DNA from: a virus
IMG/VR virus record: IMGVR_UViG_3300032291_001333
Location: 1-56,529 of that record
DNA: 56,529 nucleotides
Direction: 5' to 3' (one strand)
The position numbers and the translations under genes are program-made. Under the pieces are notes generated by a model. The model saw only the letters and a program-made list of their open reading frames with translations. It searched no databases and was not told the origin of the DNA. Positions 26,441-33,223 of the stretch are shown in pieces (position 1 is the first letter of the stretch; the number at the start of each line of letters is the position of its first letter).

Positions 26441-26601
26441 CACAGTTGCTCCACAGCAATGTCAGATACCCTGCCAATCCTTTCGTCTGACCTCAATCGA
26501 TTCATATATGAGTCCAGAGCATCCTCAGATACGCGAAACTTGCCAACAGTGTTGCCGTGAATTTCGTGGTCAAAAGAAAACGTGATTTCATATGTATTCA
26601 T
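26440..26601 (-). CDS. Small early protein (53 aa)
   Basis: This protein reads MNTYEITFSFDHEIHGNTVG, continuing to IGRVSDIAVEQL. TTGGAGA precedes the ATG at proper spacing, so the start at 26601 is preferred to a longer frame. It probably forms a small alpha/beta fold. The function is unknown. Confidence 0.6.
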   Translation of the reverse strand: MNTYEITFSFDHEIHGNTVGKFRVSEDALDSYMNRLRSDERIGRVSDIAVEQL

Positions 26602-26653
26602 GATCATCTCCAAGTTGATTTCCAGAGGAAGGGGCCGAAGCCCCATGTCGTTT

Positions 26654-26962
26654 TTAGAAGTTGTAGTCGTAAAACTTGACCGGCTCGTCGCTCAGAGCAA
26701 ACCTGCGACCATGCGCATCCTTCCAACCTTTCTTGCCAAGACGGATGCGGATCACGCGGTTCTCTGGATTACTGGTGATAAACCACTTCTGATCACTCTG
26801 GTTGCTGCAGTGGGCGCTGAAACCTCCGGGAATAAACTCCAGCTTCACGCTGTCGTCCCGCTTGGCATCCATCTCTCTAATCTCGATGGTCTTCTCGCTA
26901 ATCACGCGAACCACTTCGTAAGGGTCAACGTCGCTCCAGCCAATATGATTTGCGTAGTTCAT
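26654..26962 (-). CDS. Conserved phage protein with SDVDPYEVV motif
   Basis: A 102-aa protein with strongly patterned sequence: MNYANHIGWSDVDPYEVVRV, KTIEIREMDAKRD, FIPGGFSAHCSNQSDQKWFI, RIRLGKKGWKDAHGRRFALS and the end KFYDYNF. I recall near-identical proteins in many phages; the function is unknown. A purine-rich ribosome site (GGAGAAGAGAG) precedes it. Confidence 0.72.
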   Translation of the reverse strand: MNYANHIGWSDVDPYEVVRVISEKTIEIREMDAKRDDSVKLEFIPGGFSAHCSNQSDQKWFITSNPENRVIRIRLGKKGWKDAHGRRFALSDEPVKFYDYNF

Positions 26963-27003
26963 CTCTCTTCTCCTATTGGGGGCCGTAGCCCCCGTCTGAT
27001 TTA

Positions 27004-27216
27004 TTAGTAAGGGATTTCGTCTTCGGAAGGGACGCCGGGGAGATAAGCGCCGTCATCTTCATCAAAATCTTCATCCTCAGGATGACGGACTTCTGGACCT
27101 TCGTAAAACGGATTACGTTCCCAAGTATCAAAGGGGCTGAGAATCCAAGCGCAATCACGGTTATCACGGCCATGCTCTTGCGCGTATTCTTGAACGGCTT
27201 CTTGAAGGTAGCTCAT
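27004..27216 (-). CDS. Small acidic protein
   Basis: A 70-aa protein whose C-terminal half is very acidic (HPEDEDFDEDDGAYLPG, ending SEDEIPY). Acidic tails of this kind can mimic DNA or bind host proteins. It is the first gene after promoter 27261-27288. The function is unknown. Confidence 0.65.
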   Translation of the reverse strand: MSYLQEAVQEYAQEHGRDNRDCAWILSPFDTWERNPFYEGPEVRHPEDEDFDEDDGAYLPGVPSEDEIPY

Positions 27217-27260
27217 CTCTCTTCTCCTCTATTCATCTCACTGCACATGCAGTGATTGAG

Positions 27261-27313
27261 ATAATACGCCTTTCCGTATGCATGTCAACATTATTTTCTT
27301 GACCTAGGTCAAG
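27261..27313 (-). promoter_or_regulatory. Early promoter with TTGACCTAGGTCAA operator
   Basis: On the minus strand -35 is TTGACA (27283-27288), the spacer is 16 bp, and -10 is TATTAT (27261-27266), preceded by GGAAAGGCG. Ten bases upstream of the -35 is a perfect 16-bp palindrome, CTTGACCTAGGTCAAG (27298-27313). The same arrangement recurs at 32778-32829. It would drive the genes from 27216 leftward. Confidence 0.8.
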
Positions 27314-27323
27314 TTTCTGAAAA

Positions 27324-28103
27324 TTAGGCAACTTCCAGCATCTTCGGGCGCTGGATCGTGGTTTGGCATACCCCGTCCCGCATGTCGTGGGCCTTGACCG
27401 TAGCCTTCAGCATGACAGCCTCGCCCTGCTGGCCGATGTCGGACAGGCCCTTGTAGACCAGCACGTTACCGGCCTCGTCCCGCAGCAGGGTGATGTAGTT
27501 GACGCCGTAGCCGTAGTCCGGGAGGACGATGATCCGCTCGACCTTCACCATCGTTGTGATCTTGTCGCCTACATTGCCCACAAAGGCGCTGGTTGCATTC
27601 GCCGCCCGCTTGGCTATCTCGCCCTCAACCAGCCCGATCTGACGCGCTGTAGGGGCCATAAGGCGGCGCAGGAAGTCTTTGCAGAATGCGACCCAGAACT
27701 CGCCGTCCAGACTTTCCAGCTTGCGCAGGAACTCGGCGTTCTCTGCGCGGAAGGCAACCAGCTTGGCGGCGCGTTCAACTTCTGCTTTCTCAAAGGCGAT
27801 CCGGCTGGCCTCGGCCTTGCGGGCGGCGCGAGTCTCGGCAGCCTTGTTGATCTGCGCCAGCTTCTCAGCCGTGTAGAGCTTTGCCTCGACATGGCGACGG
27901 ACGCCAGTGTTGCCGCAGGTCCAGCATTCAAAGCCGGTGTGGCTGTAGGGTCTACCGTTGTTTGTCCCCATAATCCACAGGCGCTGTCCGTTGATCACAT
28001 GGCAACGGTCGCAAGTGATTGCCTTGGTGTAGGTCAGACGACCTTTCTCGTCCGTGTTGACGGTGCCGGTGAACTCTTGGCCTTCGCGGGTGAACAGTTT
28101 CAT
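27324..28103 (-). CDS. Early protein with treble-clef-like zinc site
   Basis: A 259-aa protein. The first 75 residues hold two cysteine pairs (ITCDRC and ECWTCGNTG) that likely bind zinc. A long basic helix rich in A, K, E and R follows (about 85-150). The C-terminal 90 residues look like an OB or beta-barrel fold (VGDKITTMVKVERIIVLPDY; EAVMLKATVKAHD). It is a nucleic-acid-binding candidate. ATG 28103 follows AGGAAAAGAG. Confidence 0.7.
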   Translation of the reverse strand: MKLFTREGQEFTGTVNTDEKGRLTYTKAITCDRCHVINGQRLWIMGTNNGRPYSHTGFECWTCGNTGVRRHVEAKLYTAEKLAQINKAAETRAARKAEASRIAFEKAEVERAAKLVAFRAENAEFLRKLESLDGEFWVAFCKDFLRRLMAPTARQIGLVEGEIAKRAANATSAFVGNVGDKITTMVKVERIIVLPDYGYGVNYITLLRDEAGNVLVYKGLSDIGQQGEAVMLKATVKAHDMRDGVCQTTIQRPKMLEVA

Positions 28104-28137
28104 CTCTTTTCCTCTCACATCGGTTGAATGTGAGCCA

Positions 28138-28165
28138 ATTATACGCCTTGCCGTATGTCTGTCAA
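28138..28165 (-). promoter_or_regulatory. Early promoter (no palindrome)
   Basis: On the minus strand -35 is TTGACA (28160-28165), the spacer is 16 bp, and -10 is TATAAT (28138-28143), with GGCAAGGCG next to the -10. It has the same core as the promoters at 27.26 and 32.78 kb but no TTGACCTAGGTCAA upstream. It drives the zinc-site protein. Confidence 0.8.
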
Positions 28166-28191
28166 CACCCTATTTTTTGAAAGTGCCTTCA

Positions 28192-28242
28192 TTGATTTAT
28201 AAGGCTTTTTTGGCATTTAATTACGCAATTTTGCGTAATTAA
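28192..28242. repeat. 50-bp palindromic element, copy 1
   Basis: This copy contains a 12-bp-arm palindrome, TTAATTACGCAA-TT-TTGCGTAATTAA (28217-28242), next to TTGATTTATAAGG and a T-run. It matches the reverse complement of 38392-38441 at 47 of 50 positions by eye. It lies in the gap between two early genes and behind promoter 28138-28165. It is a likely binding site for a dimeric phage protein. Confidence 0.75.
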
Positions 28243-28273
28243 TTTCAAATTCATACGGAAAGGCGCACAGGTT

Positions 28274-28741
28274 TTAAATTGGCGGAGAAAGCTGGTTTAA
28301 CTCCGTGAACACAGGAATCATAACTGCCTCTTTTTTAGGCAGTATCTTGACCTTTTGGAAGTTTTTTAAAACCTTGGGCCGGTTAGCCATTAACTTCACA
28401 TACTGCAGATGATTCCATCGAAATACTCTGCGCTGCGACTCGTCAATCGTGACGTTGAAGTAGCCTGTGTCGCCTTGACCTTCCATCGCATCGAGCAGCT
28501 TGGACCTAAAGTGATCCGGATGCATGTCGAGCAGCGCCATGTATAGATCGAAGGTCTTGTTGTCTCCGAACAGGAACTCAATCGCATCAAGAGCAACCTC
28601 TGATTGATTCTTGCCACCGAACTCTTCCAGCTTCATCTTTGACTCACGATCTACCGGGGGGAGGCATGCGTCGCGGATAGCCTGAAGGATCACTGATGCA
28701 AATAGTCGTGTGCAGGCGCGATTCTGTGCGTTCTCATCCAT
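28274..28741 (-). CDS. Conserved early protein, unknown function
   Basis: A 155-aa helical protein (MDENAQNRACTRLFASVILQ; EVALDAIEFLFGDNKTFDLY). It ends basic then hydrophobic (KKEAVMIPVFTELNQLSPPI). I do not recognise a family. Position and length resemble the phage early proteins found near regulators. Confidence 0.6.
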   Translation of the reverse strand: MDENAQNRACTRLFASVILQAIRDACLPPVDRESKMKLEEFGGKNQSEVALDAIEFLFGDNKTFDLYMALLDMHPDHFRSKLLDAMEGQGDTGYFNVTIDESQRRVFRWNHLQYVKLMANRPKVLKNFQKVKILPKKEAVMIPVFTELNQLSPPI

Positions 28742-28743
28742 GA

Positions 28744-28950
28744 TTATCTCCAGATGTATTCTTTAGGTGGTGCGACCTCAGTCTTGTGGCCGCATACGTC
28801 GCACTTGTTGTGTGACCACTTCATGTCTATCCAGCTAAAAATCTTTCCGCCAAGCTTACCGGCGCATGACACGCAGACAAACTCGTTCTCCATCGGAGGC
28901 TTTACTTCTCGCGCTTCTTTTTCGTAGTAAGACTTCATGAATAATTTCAT
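28744..28950 (-). CDS. Small zinc-ribbon protein
   Basis: A 68-aa protein with two CxxC pairs (CVSCAGKLGG and CDVCGHKTE) making a rubredoxin-like zinc ribbon. A strong AAAGGAG ribosome site precedes the ATG at 28950. Its role is unknown; such ribbons often bind DNA, RNA or host polymerase. Confidence 0.65.
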   Translation of the reverse strand: MKLFMKSYYEKEAREVKPPMENEFVCVSCAGKLGGKIFSWIDMKWSHNKCDVCGHKTEVAPPKEYIWR

Positions 28951-28989
28951 AACTTCAACTCCTTTTATCGGCCAAGGGACATATTCATT

Positions 28990-29217
28990 TCAACCATTGT
29001 TTTTCTCCTTCAGTTTTTCTTGAACAATTCGCACATCTCTAGCACAACAGCCAAGGGACATTCCATCCAGTAATTCATCAATCTCTTCATCCGTCAGAAA
29101 GACCCACTTCTTCTTCTCAACCAGCGTGTCCACTATCGTCTGCTGATTGTCCAGCATACCCCGCATCTGCTCGGTGTTGGTGGCGAAGGTCTTCAGAAGG
29201 AATTCAAGTCTGGTCAT
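28990..29217 (-). CDS. Small helical early protein
   Basis: A 75-aa protein (MTRLEFLLKTFATNTEQMRG; LTDEEIDELLDGMSLGCCAR). It is mostly helical and acidic in the middle. It overlaps the preceding gene by 4 nt. No family is recognised. Confidence 0.6.
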   Translation of the reverse strand: MTRLEFLLKTFATNTEQMRGMLDNQQTIVDTLVEKKKWVFLTDEEIDELLDGMSLGCCARDVRIVQEKLKEKNNG

Positions 29218-29438
29218 GATTGATCCTTTATTGGCTCAAAATTTTCAGAGAAATAATCGGCGGCAACCAGCCACTTGTCATCATGGTTAAACGGATTTCT
29301 TGCAATCTTGTCGCCCAGCTTTGGTGAGCCAGCCTCCGCATCGACAACGCTTATTGATACCCTCGTCATATCAAAGCCTTCGTGCCAATCCGCAAGTTCA
29401 GCTATTTTCTTGCGACGATATTGTTTGTATTCACTCAC
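29214..29438 (-). CDS. Small phage protein of the YKQYRR type (GTG start)
   Basis: A 74-aa protein, MSEYKQYRRKKIAELADWHE, with GSPKLGDKIARNPFNHDDKW and WLVAADYFSENFEPI. I recall this as a widespread small phage protein of unknown function. GTG 29438 is chosen because GGAGCAATC stands directly upstream and the longer frame would overrun the previous gene. Confidence 0.75.
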   Translation of the reverse strand: MSEYKQYRRKKIAELADWHEGFDMTRVSISVVDAEAGSPKLGDKIARNPFNHDDKWLVAADYFSENFEPIKDQS

Positions 29439-29611
29439 GATTGCTCCACGACTTTCTCGGATGGTTGCATTTTCTCCGTAGCACAGTAAAAGCCATGACA
29501 GAATGCAGCCTCGTAAATATCCCTTAACGTCATTTGATCTAAATCCCAAACTTGCCGCCAGCATTCGTATGCGGATTCAATTTCTACTTTTATGTCAATT
29601 TCGTCATCCAT
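29435..29611 (-). CDS. Small acidic protein (58 aa)
   Basis: This frame reads MDDEIDIKVEIESAYECWRQ, continuing to EKMQPSEKVVEQS. It fits exactly between the upstream and downstream genes, overlapping both by a few bases (its TGA overlaps the next GTG). That arrangement is what supports it. It also carries the sequence GFYCATEK near the end. The function is unknown. Confidence 0.65.
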   Translation of the reverse strand: MDDEIDIKVEIESAYECWRQVWDLDQMTLRDIYEAAFCHGFYCATEKMQPSEKVVEQS

Positions 29612-29924
29612 TAGATTGCTCCTTATTCAGCGCGGCGAGGGCTTCAAATACTCGCGTCGTTGCCTGTTCAGTGTGATACCGGCCCTTGCAGTCGCGCATG
29701 TTCTCCGCCGCCACCACCAGATTGATTATTTCTTTGGCGTGGTTGCGGAAAAAAGCGATTAGCTCGGCGTTTTGCTTATCGTTTTCCTGCGAAGTCGTAA
29801 CAATGAACTCAAATGCGCTATTGGGGCCAATAACAGCCCATTGCGGGTCTTGCCATTCAGTAGCACCCCACGGCCCATCCGTCGCCTTCGCTTCTAACTC
29901 TTTAAGAGTGTCTGTGAATTTCAT
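29604..29924 (-). CDS. DGPWG-type phage protein
   Basis: A 106-aa protein with ATDGPWGATEWQDPQWAVIG near the start and QNAELIAFFRNHAKEIINLV in the middle. It is related in pattern to the HTPGPW family encoded at 26117-26440 and ends in a helical tail. The function is unknown. Confidence 0.7.
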   Translation of the reverse strand: MKFTDTLKELEAKATDGPWGATEWQDPQWAVIGPNSAFEFIVTTSQENDKQNAELIAFFRNHAKEIINLVVAAENMRDCKGRYHTEQATTRVFEALAALNKEQSNG

Positions 29925-30143
29925 TTACCCTCCGCTGCGCGGATATGTTTGTAAGAAAACAAGCAGTTCCAGCACCCCCTCCCGCCTTCCTTCTTCACGC
30001 GCTTGGGTGAGGGCGGATTCGGGGTAGAGGGGTAGGTTATAGCTAATCTTTGCCGCGCTAGGCATACCTTCTTGTGTTTTGTTCATCGCCACTCGTCCGT
30101 CATCAGTCATCCACGCCACCGGCTTAATCTTCTCGTCAGTCAT
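29925..30143 (-). CDS. Small phage protein with KPVAWMTDDGRVA motif
   Basis: A 72-aa protein. The N-terminal KPVAWMTDDGRVA and the YPESALTQAREEG motif are common in short phage proteins of enterobacterial and proteobacterial phages. The function is unknown. It overlaps the upstream gene by ATGA. Confidence 0.65.
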   Translation of the reverse strand: MTDEKIKPVAWMTDDGRVAMNKTQEGMPSAAKISYNLPLYPESALTQAREEGRREGVLELLVFLQTYPRSGG

Positions 30144-30478
30144 TTCAGTTCCTTTATCGCGGAGTCGATTGCGGAATCTAGTTTTTCAAGGCTTGCAATT
30201 TCCATTTCCGTTCCTCTGTTAGCTGGAACATATATCCTTGCTCTTGTGCCAAACTCACGCAGCCACCGATACCGTTCCGCATCCTTACTCGCCTCCGCCA
30301 GCAGCCGCGTCTTTTCTGCGAGTTCGCGTTCAAGCTGACGCGCAAAGTCAATATTTACAGTGCGTGTCTGTGCTATTCCAGTCTTGTAGGTTGGCTCTGC
30401 ATCAGTCCTCGGTGTATCGCTCATTTCTTTCCTCGCTTCCATGCGTCGCATAATTCCATCAAGAAACGGATCGCTCAT
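30140..30478 (-). CDS. Conserved early protein with coiled coil
   Basis: A 112-aa protein. MSDTPRTDAEP (residues 19-29) is a common phage motif and an alternative start. It is followed by FARQLERELAEKTRLLAEAS (coiled coil) and DAERYRWLREFG. The start at 30478 overlaps the upstream TGA. The function is unknown. Confidence 0.7.
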   Translation of the reverse strand: MSDPFLDGIMRRMEARKEMSDTPRTDAEPTYKTGIAQTRTVNIDFARQLERELAEKTRLLAEASKDAERYRWLREFGTRARIYVPANRGTEMEIASLEKLDSAIDSAIKELK

Positions 30479-30987
30479 TTCTTCACCCCCGCTTGCTCGA
30501 TAAGTTTGGCGAACAACACACTAAACAGAGCAATGCCGTCAGCGCAAGTTTTTACAGTGGATATGTTTAAAATGCCCGCTGCGATTTTCCGCATTTCCTC
30601 GCTCGGCTCCTCGCCAAGTTTCAGCATCGCGGCTATGGTGGCTTCTGCTGCTTCGGCGCGTGATTGCCAATGCTGGCTAGTGTTTTCCCAAGCAACACCG
30701 TTTGCCTTTTCCTCTTTCAGCAGGTCGCGCAGGGTGTCGATGTGTTTTGCAAAAACAGCCAGCACAGGAACTCCAAACGGCTTCCATCCTGTTTTCAATG
30801 CTTCTCGGTAGCCGACCAACTCAATAGGTTCATCCGGCACCTGCACATCATCAATACGCTTGAGGCGCTCAAGGCTGGCGAGGATGGCGCGGAATTCCTT
30901 GCTTTCCAGATGAATGCGCGTAACAGCTACGCTATTTCCAGACGTTGATTTCTTTATCAGCAGTTCAATCTGCTCGTCAATCGTCAT
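30475..30987 (-). CDS. Early protein, unknown function
   Basis: A 170-aa helical protein with WENTSQHWQSRAEAAEATIA (coiled-coil-like) and LKLGEEPSEEMRKIAAGILN. It overlaps both neighbours by ATGA. No family is recognised beyond general similarity to phage Ead/Ea22-like proteins, which I cannot confirm. Confidence 0.6.
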   Translation of the reverse strand: MTIDEQIELLIKKSTSGNSVAVTRIHLESKEFRAILASLERLKRIDDVQVPDEPIELVGYREALKTGWKPFGVPVLAVFAKHIDTLRDLLKEEKANGVAWENTSQHWQSRAEAAEATIAAMLKLGEEPSEEMRKIAAGILNISTVKTCADGIALFSVLFAKLIEQAGVKK

Positions 30988-31277
30988 TTAATCACCTCCG
31001 CAGATTTAAGTTTTTTGGTTTCACCGTCGAAAGTTACTCGTAGATCATGCGGGTCTTCGCAAGGACCAATTGTTTTCTTGCACTTAATTAGCTCTCCGTC
31101 ATCGACGTAATACAGATGCACCACATCCGGCTTCGGCGTGGGCTTGATGCGGTATTTGCAAGCAGCGTAAAAGGTCGGATGACGACTTGGTTTCCACTGG
31201 TCAACGCAAAGATCATAAATCTCAATCTCCGCACCCTCCGCCCATGCGTGGATCAGGTCTGCGTGTTTGTGTCTCAT
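30984..31277 (-). CDS. Small phage protein with AWAEGAEIE motif
   Basis: A 97-aa protein starting MRHKHADLIHAWAEGAEIEI, with YAACKYRIKPTPKPDVVHLY. This pattern is frequent in phage early operons and has no known role. It has a TGA-ATG overlap with the next gene. Confidence 0.7.
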   Translation of the reverse strand: MRHKHADLIHAWAEGAEIEIYDLCVDQWKPSRHPTFYAACKYRIKPTPKPDVVHLYYVDDGELIKCKKTIGPCEDPHDLRVTFDGETKKLKSAEVIK

Positions 31278-31453
31278 TTTCGCTTCCTCATCACCGCAGG
31301 AAACGGTTGATCCAAGACTTCCCGACGATACCGTGCGAACGTCACAGCAATGTCCGTATGCGCAGCGTCAGTCGGCAGAAACTTGTTGCCAGCATCAAGA
31401 ATGTAGATGCCTCGATTCCGTAGATACTGAACAGCATTCTCCAATTTCTTCAT
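31274..31453 (-). CDS. Small early protein (59 aa)
   Basis: This protein reads MKKLENAVQYLRNRGIYILD, continuing to PFPAVMRKRK. ATG 31453 overlaps the upstream TGA (ATGA) and is preferred to an in-frame start four codons earlier. The function is unknown. Confidence 0.6.
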   Translation of the reverse strand: MKKLENAVQYLRNRGIYILDAGNKFLPTDAAHTDIAVTFARYRREVLDQPFPAVMRKRK

Positions 31454-31629
31454 GTCCTCTCCCATTTTCCGTTGTCAGCACTGCCGATTACTTGCGACTG
31501 ATCGAAAATTAAATACAATGCATCCTCATCGCAAGCGTGATACTCGCCATCGTGGAAAACAACGTAGTAGAGACTACGCCGCTCCCCACTGTCCTTGATT
31601 GCCTGTCTAATCGCCTGATTCAGTTTCAT
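31450..31629 (-). CDS. Small early protein (59 aa)
   Basis: This protein reads MKLNQAIRQAIKDSGERRSL, then YYVVFHDGEYHACDEDALYL. The start at 31629 is chosen because longer frames overrun the preceding gene. It has a compact alpha/beta look. The function is unknown. Confidence 0.55.
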   Translation of the reverse strand: MKLNQAIRQAIKDSGERRSLYYVVFHDGEYHACDEDALYLIFDQSQVIGSADNGKWERT

Positions 31630-31798
31630 CGTTAATCTCGTTGAATGCTGATTGGTCTTCCATAAAAAACCAGAGTTCGGAAACGCTGCCGTGCCGATCC
31701 ACAATCTCCATGCGAACATACGGACCTGCAGCGCCGTCTTCGTTTTTGTTCTTTACAACACGGTTGATTTTGACGCCGTGGAATGTCATGTCAAACAT
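31607..31798 (-). CDS. Small early protein (63 aa)
   Basis: This protein reads MFDMTFHGVKINRVVKNKNE, continuing to FFMEDQSAFNEINDETESGD. It is beta-rich then acidic. TGGAGAAG precedes the ATG, supporting the start. The function is unknown. Confidence 0.6.
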   Translation of the reverse strand: MFDMTFHGVKINRVVKNKNEDGAAGPYVRMEIVDRHGSVSELWFFMEDQSAFNEINDETESGD

Positions 31799-31837
31799 AA
31801 TTCTTCTCCATTAAATCGGGGCCGAAGCCCCTGTTGA

Positions 31838-32104
31838 TTACTTGCTGGTGACGCGCACCGTGATGACGGCAGCGACCTTAGTGTTTTTGCTGATGACTTC
31901 AGCCGGAATGTTGCACTCAGCAGCAACAGCTTTCCAGTCAACCGTGTTGCGATTGGCGAGGATCACGTTAGCGCGAAACAGTTCGCCGTCATGCTTGCCA
32001 TCACCAAGGTCGATTACCTGCGCCTTCAGAGCTTTGATTTCAGCATCCAGTGCATCCTGTTGAGCCAGCAACACACCAAGGCGATCAATTTGTTCGGTCT
32101 TCAT
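31838..32104 (-). CDS. Conserved small phage protein with coiled coil
   Basis: An 88-aa protein. Residues 1-35 form a coiled coil (LGVLLAQQDALDAEIKALKA), then GDGKHDGELFRANVIL and NRNTVDWKAVAAECNIP. I recall this pattern in many phages; the function is unknown. A strong AAAAGGAG site precedes it. It is the first gene after promoter 32148-32175. Confidence 0.72.
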   Translation of the reverse strand: MKTEQIDRLGVLLAQQDALDAEIKALKAQVIDLGDGKHDGELFRANVILANRNTVDWKAVAAECNIPAEVISKNTKVAAVITVRVTSK

Positions 32105-32147
32105 TTGTCTTCTCCTTTTATCTCGTAGCGTTCTTGCTACAGTTCAA

Positions 32148-32175
32148 ATAATACGCTTTTCAGAACAAAAAACAA
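32148..32175 (-). promoter_or_regulatory. Early promoter, weaker -35
   Basis: On the minus strand -35 is TTGTTT (32170-32175), the spacer is 16 bp, and -10 is TATTAT (32148-32153), with TGAAAAGCG next to the -10 as in the other early promoters. A small hairpin, GTAGC-N6-GCTAC, lies in the 5' leader (32125-32140). Confidence 0.65.
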
Positions 32176-32183
32176 CTGGTTTT

Positions 32184-32399
32184 TTATACAGTAGTAACTT
32201 TTTTTTCTACTTTGAATGCTGTTATTTTGCTCACCTCGGCCAAGACACGCACAACACCGTCATCGCTCTGTGCCGTGTGCTTCGATCCACGGCTTCCGGT
32301 GCATCGTGCAAAGGCAATAGCGTTCAGAGCCTCTTCCTTCGATACAGCCTCTGTCACCAGCCATTTGCTGCCATCGACTTCAATGATTTCGCTTTTCAT
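32184..32399 (-). CDS. Small early protein (71 aa)
   Basis: This protein reads MKSEIIEVDGSKWLVTEAVS, continuing to ITAFKVEKKVTTV. AGGAGC precedes the ATG. It looks like a small alpha/beta domain. The function is unknown. Confidence 0.6.
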   Translation of the reverse strand: MKSEIIEVDGSKWLVTEAVSKEEALNAIAFARCTGSRGSKHTAQSDDGVVRVLAEVSKITAFKVEKKVTTV

Positions 32400-32401
32400 T
32401 A

Positions 32402-32443
32402 TTAGCTCCTAAACTGTTTAGATTGCTGCTGGATGCGGTTCAT
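32402..32443 (-). CDS. Tiny possible leader peptide (13 aa)
   Basis: This short frame, MNRIQQQSKQFRS, has its own AGGAGC site, and its TAA overlaps the ribosome site of the next gene (AGGAGCTAATAATG). Translation of it could couple or gate the 71-aa gene. It is too short to be sure it is expressed. Confidence 0.3.
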   Translation of the reverse strand: MNRIQQQSKQFRS

Positions 32444-32452
32444 GGTTGGCTC

Positions 32453-32734
32453 CTAAGCGGCAGCTTTTTCGTATTTACGAATAAACGTGCGGAGCTTTTT
32501 AACCTCTCGCCGCGCCCATGCCGCGTTGCATCCGTCATGCTCCATTTCACCAATCAGAGCATCGTTGTTCATGTGTCCGCCTTCGTAGAAGCAGGACAAA
32601 ACGTATTTGGCTTCGTGAACAATCTCGGCATCGGTGTAATCCTCAATTGCCTTGTGATCGTCCTCGCTGATGTTGTTAAGCGTAGAAGCAAGCTCATCAA
32701 TTGCCATCGCTGCTTTAATGATTGCTCTGCTCAT
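32453..32734 (-). CDS. Small helical early protein
   Basis: A 93-aa protein, MSRAIIKAAMAIDELASTLN, continuing to RREVKKLRTFIRKYEKAAA. The ATG at 32734 follows AAGGAGAG at ideal spacing, so it is preferred over a longer frame. It is the first gene behind the promoter at 32.78 kb. The function is unknown. Confidence 0.65.
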   Translation of the reverse strand: MSRAIIKAAMAIDELASTLNNISEDDHKAIEDYTDAEIVHEAKYVLSCFYEGGHMNNDALIGEMEHDGCNAAWARREVKKLRTFIRKYEKAAA

Positions 32735-32777
32735 CTCACTCTCCTTTTCACTCACCGCCCCATGCGGTATGGGAGTG

Positions 32778-32829
32778 ATAATACGCCTTTCCGAACACCT
32801 GTCAACACTATTTTCTTGACCTAGGTCAA
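32778..32829 (-). promoter_or_regulatory. Early promoter with TTGACCTAGGTCAA operator
   Basis: On the minus strand -35 is TTGACA (32800-32805), the spacer is 16 bp, and -10 is TATTAT (32778-32783), with GGAAAGGCG before it. The palindrome TTGACCTAGGTCAA (32816-32829) lies 10 bp upstream of the -35, exactly as at 27.3 kb. Confidence 0.82.
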
Positions 32830-32836
32830 TTTTTTC

Positions 32837-32863
32837 AAAAAAAACCCCCGAATTAACGGGGGG
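32837..32863 (-). terminator. Intrinsic terminator
   Basis: On the minus strand the stem CCCCCCG-TTAATT-CGGGGG is followed directly by eight T residues. It ends the transcript that comes from the HNH/glycosyltransferase genes and separates it from the promoter at 32778-32829. Confidence 0.88.
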
Positions 32864-32905
32864 AAAGAGGGAGAAGACCGGCAGGGGTATACCGGCAGTC
32901 TTAGT

Positions 32906-33223
32906 TTAGAGCTTCTTGGTATCCACAACAAGTAACTCCCGCTCAATCAGTTCTCGCATAGTGCTTCGATGAGCCATGTCCCAGACGATCCGCTTCTCCT
33001 CGCGGGTCATGCTCTTGCCGTAGTCGATCTGGTAGTGGCAGGCGCAGCATAGAGCGGCCAGCATTGAATCGGAAGTCTTGTGCCCTATGCCCCTGCCATC
33101 CGATAGCTGGTTGCTGTGGGAAGCCTGCGTAGAGCCTTCCAGACCGCAGTTCTGGCAGGGAAGGCTTGCCACCGCTCGGCGCAGTTTCTCGTTGCGATAG
33201 GGCTTTTCTTTAGGGATTAGCAT
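32906..33223 (-). CDS. HNH-like nuclease with Cys zinc site
   Basis: A 105-aa protein. LPCQNCGLEGSTQASHSNQL and LAALCCACHYQIDYGKSMTR give a Cys-pair zinc site with a central His, like the small HNH-type DUF1364-family or Ref-like nucleases. The start at 33223 (MLIPKEKPYRNEKLRRAVAS) is chosen by family-like length; it overlaps the glycosyltransferase by 14 nt. It is the last gene before the terminator. Confidence 0.75.
   Translation of the reverse strand: MLIPKEKPYRNEKLRRAVASLPCQNCGLEGSTQASHSNQLSDGRGIGHKTSDSMLAALCCACHYQIDYGKSMTREEKRIVWDMAHRSTMRELIERELLVVDTKKL

Noticed and set aside
28251-28275. Rightward promoter (CATACGGAAAGGCG block on the plus strand)
   Set aside because: The spacer block matches the early promoter family but -10 and -35 are not recognisable and no gene follows on that strand; at most a decayed copy.
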